Source: Leptospira sp. WS58.C1 (GTDB lineage: Bacteria > Spirochaetota > Leptospiria > Leptospirales > Leptospiraceae). From it: 64,000 bases of DNA. Of this stretch, positions 63,415 to 64,000 are shown in pieces. The position numbers were made by a program, and so were the translations under genes. Every line of letters begins with the position of its first letter. Within the stretch, counting starts at the first letter, position 1. The DNA is taken from positions 2,218,501 to 2,282,500 of the forward strand of contig NZ_CP162137.1 in NCBI RefSeq assembly GCF_040833995.1, written 5' to 3'. The notes under the pieces were generated by a model, which did no database searches, was not told the DNA's origin, and saw nothing but the letters and a program-made list of their open reading frames with translations.

Positions 63415-63651
63415 ATGGAAGCAGAGAAAGTCATTTCGGTCCCAATCAAAGAACTTCCTCACTTAAAAGTGATCCTAGCCGGATGGTACAATTTTTTAAA
63501 GGATAGTTACGATCAGAAAGCGATAGACGCAAACGCCTTTAAAGACTCCCTAAAGACCAATGTAGTCTATAATATCGACTCCGACCAGGTAGAATTACTA
63601 CTTTCCGGCACCGAACAGTTACTTCAAAGTTTCCGCAAAAAACTTTCGTAA
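63415..63651 (+). CDS. Hypothetical protein, 78 residues
   Basis: Small charged protein, mainly helical, with no signal or membrane helix. No family recognised. It lies 120 bases after the GST gene and ends six bases from the convergent peptidase gene. Real coding is likely from length and composition only. Confidence 0.55.
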   Translation: MEAEKVISVPIKELPHLKVILAGWYNFLKDSYDQKAIDANAFKDSLKTNVVYNIDSDQVELLLSGTEQLLQSFRKKLS

Positions 63652-63657
63652 AGCTAC

Positions 63658-64000
63658 TCAAGCTACTAAATCATAGAGTTTTAATAGAGCGTCCGGCTCC
63701 GGATCTCGTCCTAAAAAGCGTTTGAATAACACCATGGCGTTTTCTGATCCTCCTTTTTCTAAGATCTCAGTTCTGTATTTTTCCGCCAGGTTTTCATCGA
63801 ATATTCCTTTGGATCTAAACGCAAAAAATGCATCGGCCGCCAAAAGTTCCGCCCATTTATAACTATAATATCCTGCCGCATATCCTCCGGAGAAAATATG
63901 CCCGAATCCATTCTGGAACTTGTTATATTCGGGCGGAAAAAGTACACTTACATCTTTTCGAACCGTATCCAAAATATTCTGCACCTGTTCTTCCGAATAT
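63658..64000 (-). CDS. M3-family oligopeptidase, C-terminal end (cut by window edge)
   Basis: The reading frame is open to the right edge, so the gene continues beyond the window. The visible 114 residues match the C-terminus of thimet-type zinc oligopeptidases (oligopeptidase A/Dcp): [27 protein letters not shown], then [29 protein letters not shown]. The HExxH active site lies outside. Such enzymes degrade short peptides in the cytoplasm. Confidence 0.9.
   Translation of the reverse strand, partial: YSEEQVQNILDTVRKDVSVLFPPEYNKFQNGFGHIFSGGYAAGYYSYKWAELLAADAFFAFRSKGIFDENLAEKYRTEILEKGGSENAMVLFKRFLGRDPEPDALLKLYDLVA

Overview
The window looks like chromosomal DNA of a spirochaete, most probably a Leptospira. 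Three things point there: two large motility clusters whose content and order are spirochaete-like (a fliF-led cluster containing an FlbB-type collar protein, and a fliN-to-gmk cluster containing FapA/DUF342 and the flagellar sigma factor); exported proteins with loose, spirochaete-style signal sequences; and short interspersed repeats of a kind common between Leptospira genes. Base composition looks less AT-rich than the pathogen L. interrogans, which would fit an intermediate or saprophytic species; that is an impression, not a measurement.

Layout. 1-2180: two tandem chemoreceptor genes on the minus strand, the upstream one cut by the window edge. 2392-4607: ilvBN (acetolactate synthase). 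4827-12127: TPR protein, metallophosphoesterase, a second multi-TM chemoreceptor, and a large XPB-helicase-like DNA-binding protein without a helicase core. 12233-17867: a coupled run of ABC1/UbiB kinase, feoA, feoB and an LtaS-type phosphotransferase. 18142-22149: a NeuB-type synthase, a discoidin+M23 peptidase, a repeat-rich gap, a DUF4349 protein and a TrmH-type methyltransferase.

22389-29367 (plus strand) is fliF-fliG-fliH-[hairpin]-fliI-fliJ-orf93-flbB-orf130. 46069 down to 30510 (minus strand) is fliN/Y-fliO-fliP-fliQ-fliR-flhB-flhA-flhF-flhG-orf161-whiG-fapA-orf121-DUF6115-like-remA(DUF370)-gmk, most genes overlapping or separated by a few bases. Together these give the MS ring, a FliG paralogue, the export ATPase with its regulators, the whole export gate, the placement GTPase/ATPase and the late-gene sigma factor. 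A DUF3089 gene lies between the two clusters.

46385-50309 is a small stress-type cassette: ArsR repressor with a clear promoter/operator, DHA2 drug exporter, two SRPBCC proteins, what may be a broken second ArsR gene, and DoxX. ilvA follows directly after a terminator-like hairpin. 51903-64000 holds a transporter-phosphatidylserine decarboxylase fusion, DUF971, exported proteins, a 7TMR-DISM/PAS/ATPase sensor, an acyl-CoA dehydrogenase, a sterol-desaturase-type hydroxylase, a short-chain dehydrogenase, a glutathione S-transferase and the C-terminal end of an M3 oligopeptidase.

The most interesting points are: the operon FliG lacks the FliM-binding EHPQ motif and the Asp-Asp torque residues; FliJ and a 93-codon gene overlap out of frame by 128 bases; interspersed repeats appear to have entered the coding regions of flhB and fliG; phosphatidylserine decarboxylase is fused to an AGCS-type transporter; gmk appears to start at a CTG overlapping the stop of remA; and the ilvA ribosome-binding site lies inside a terminator-like stem.
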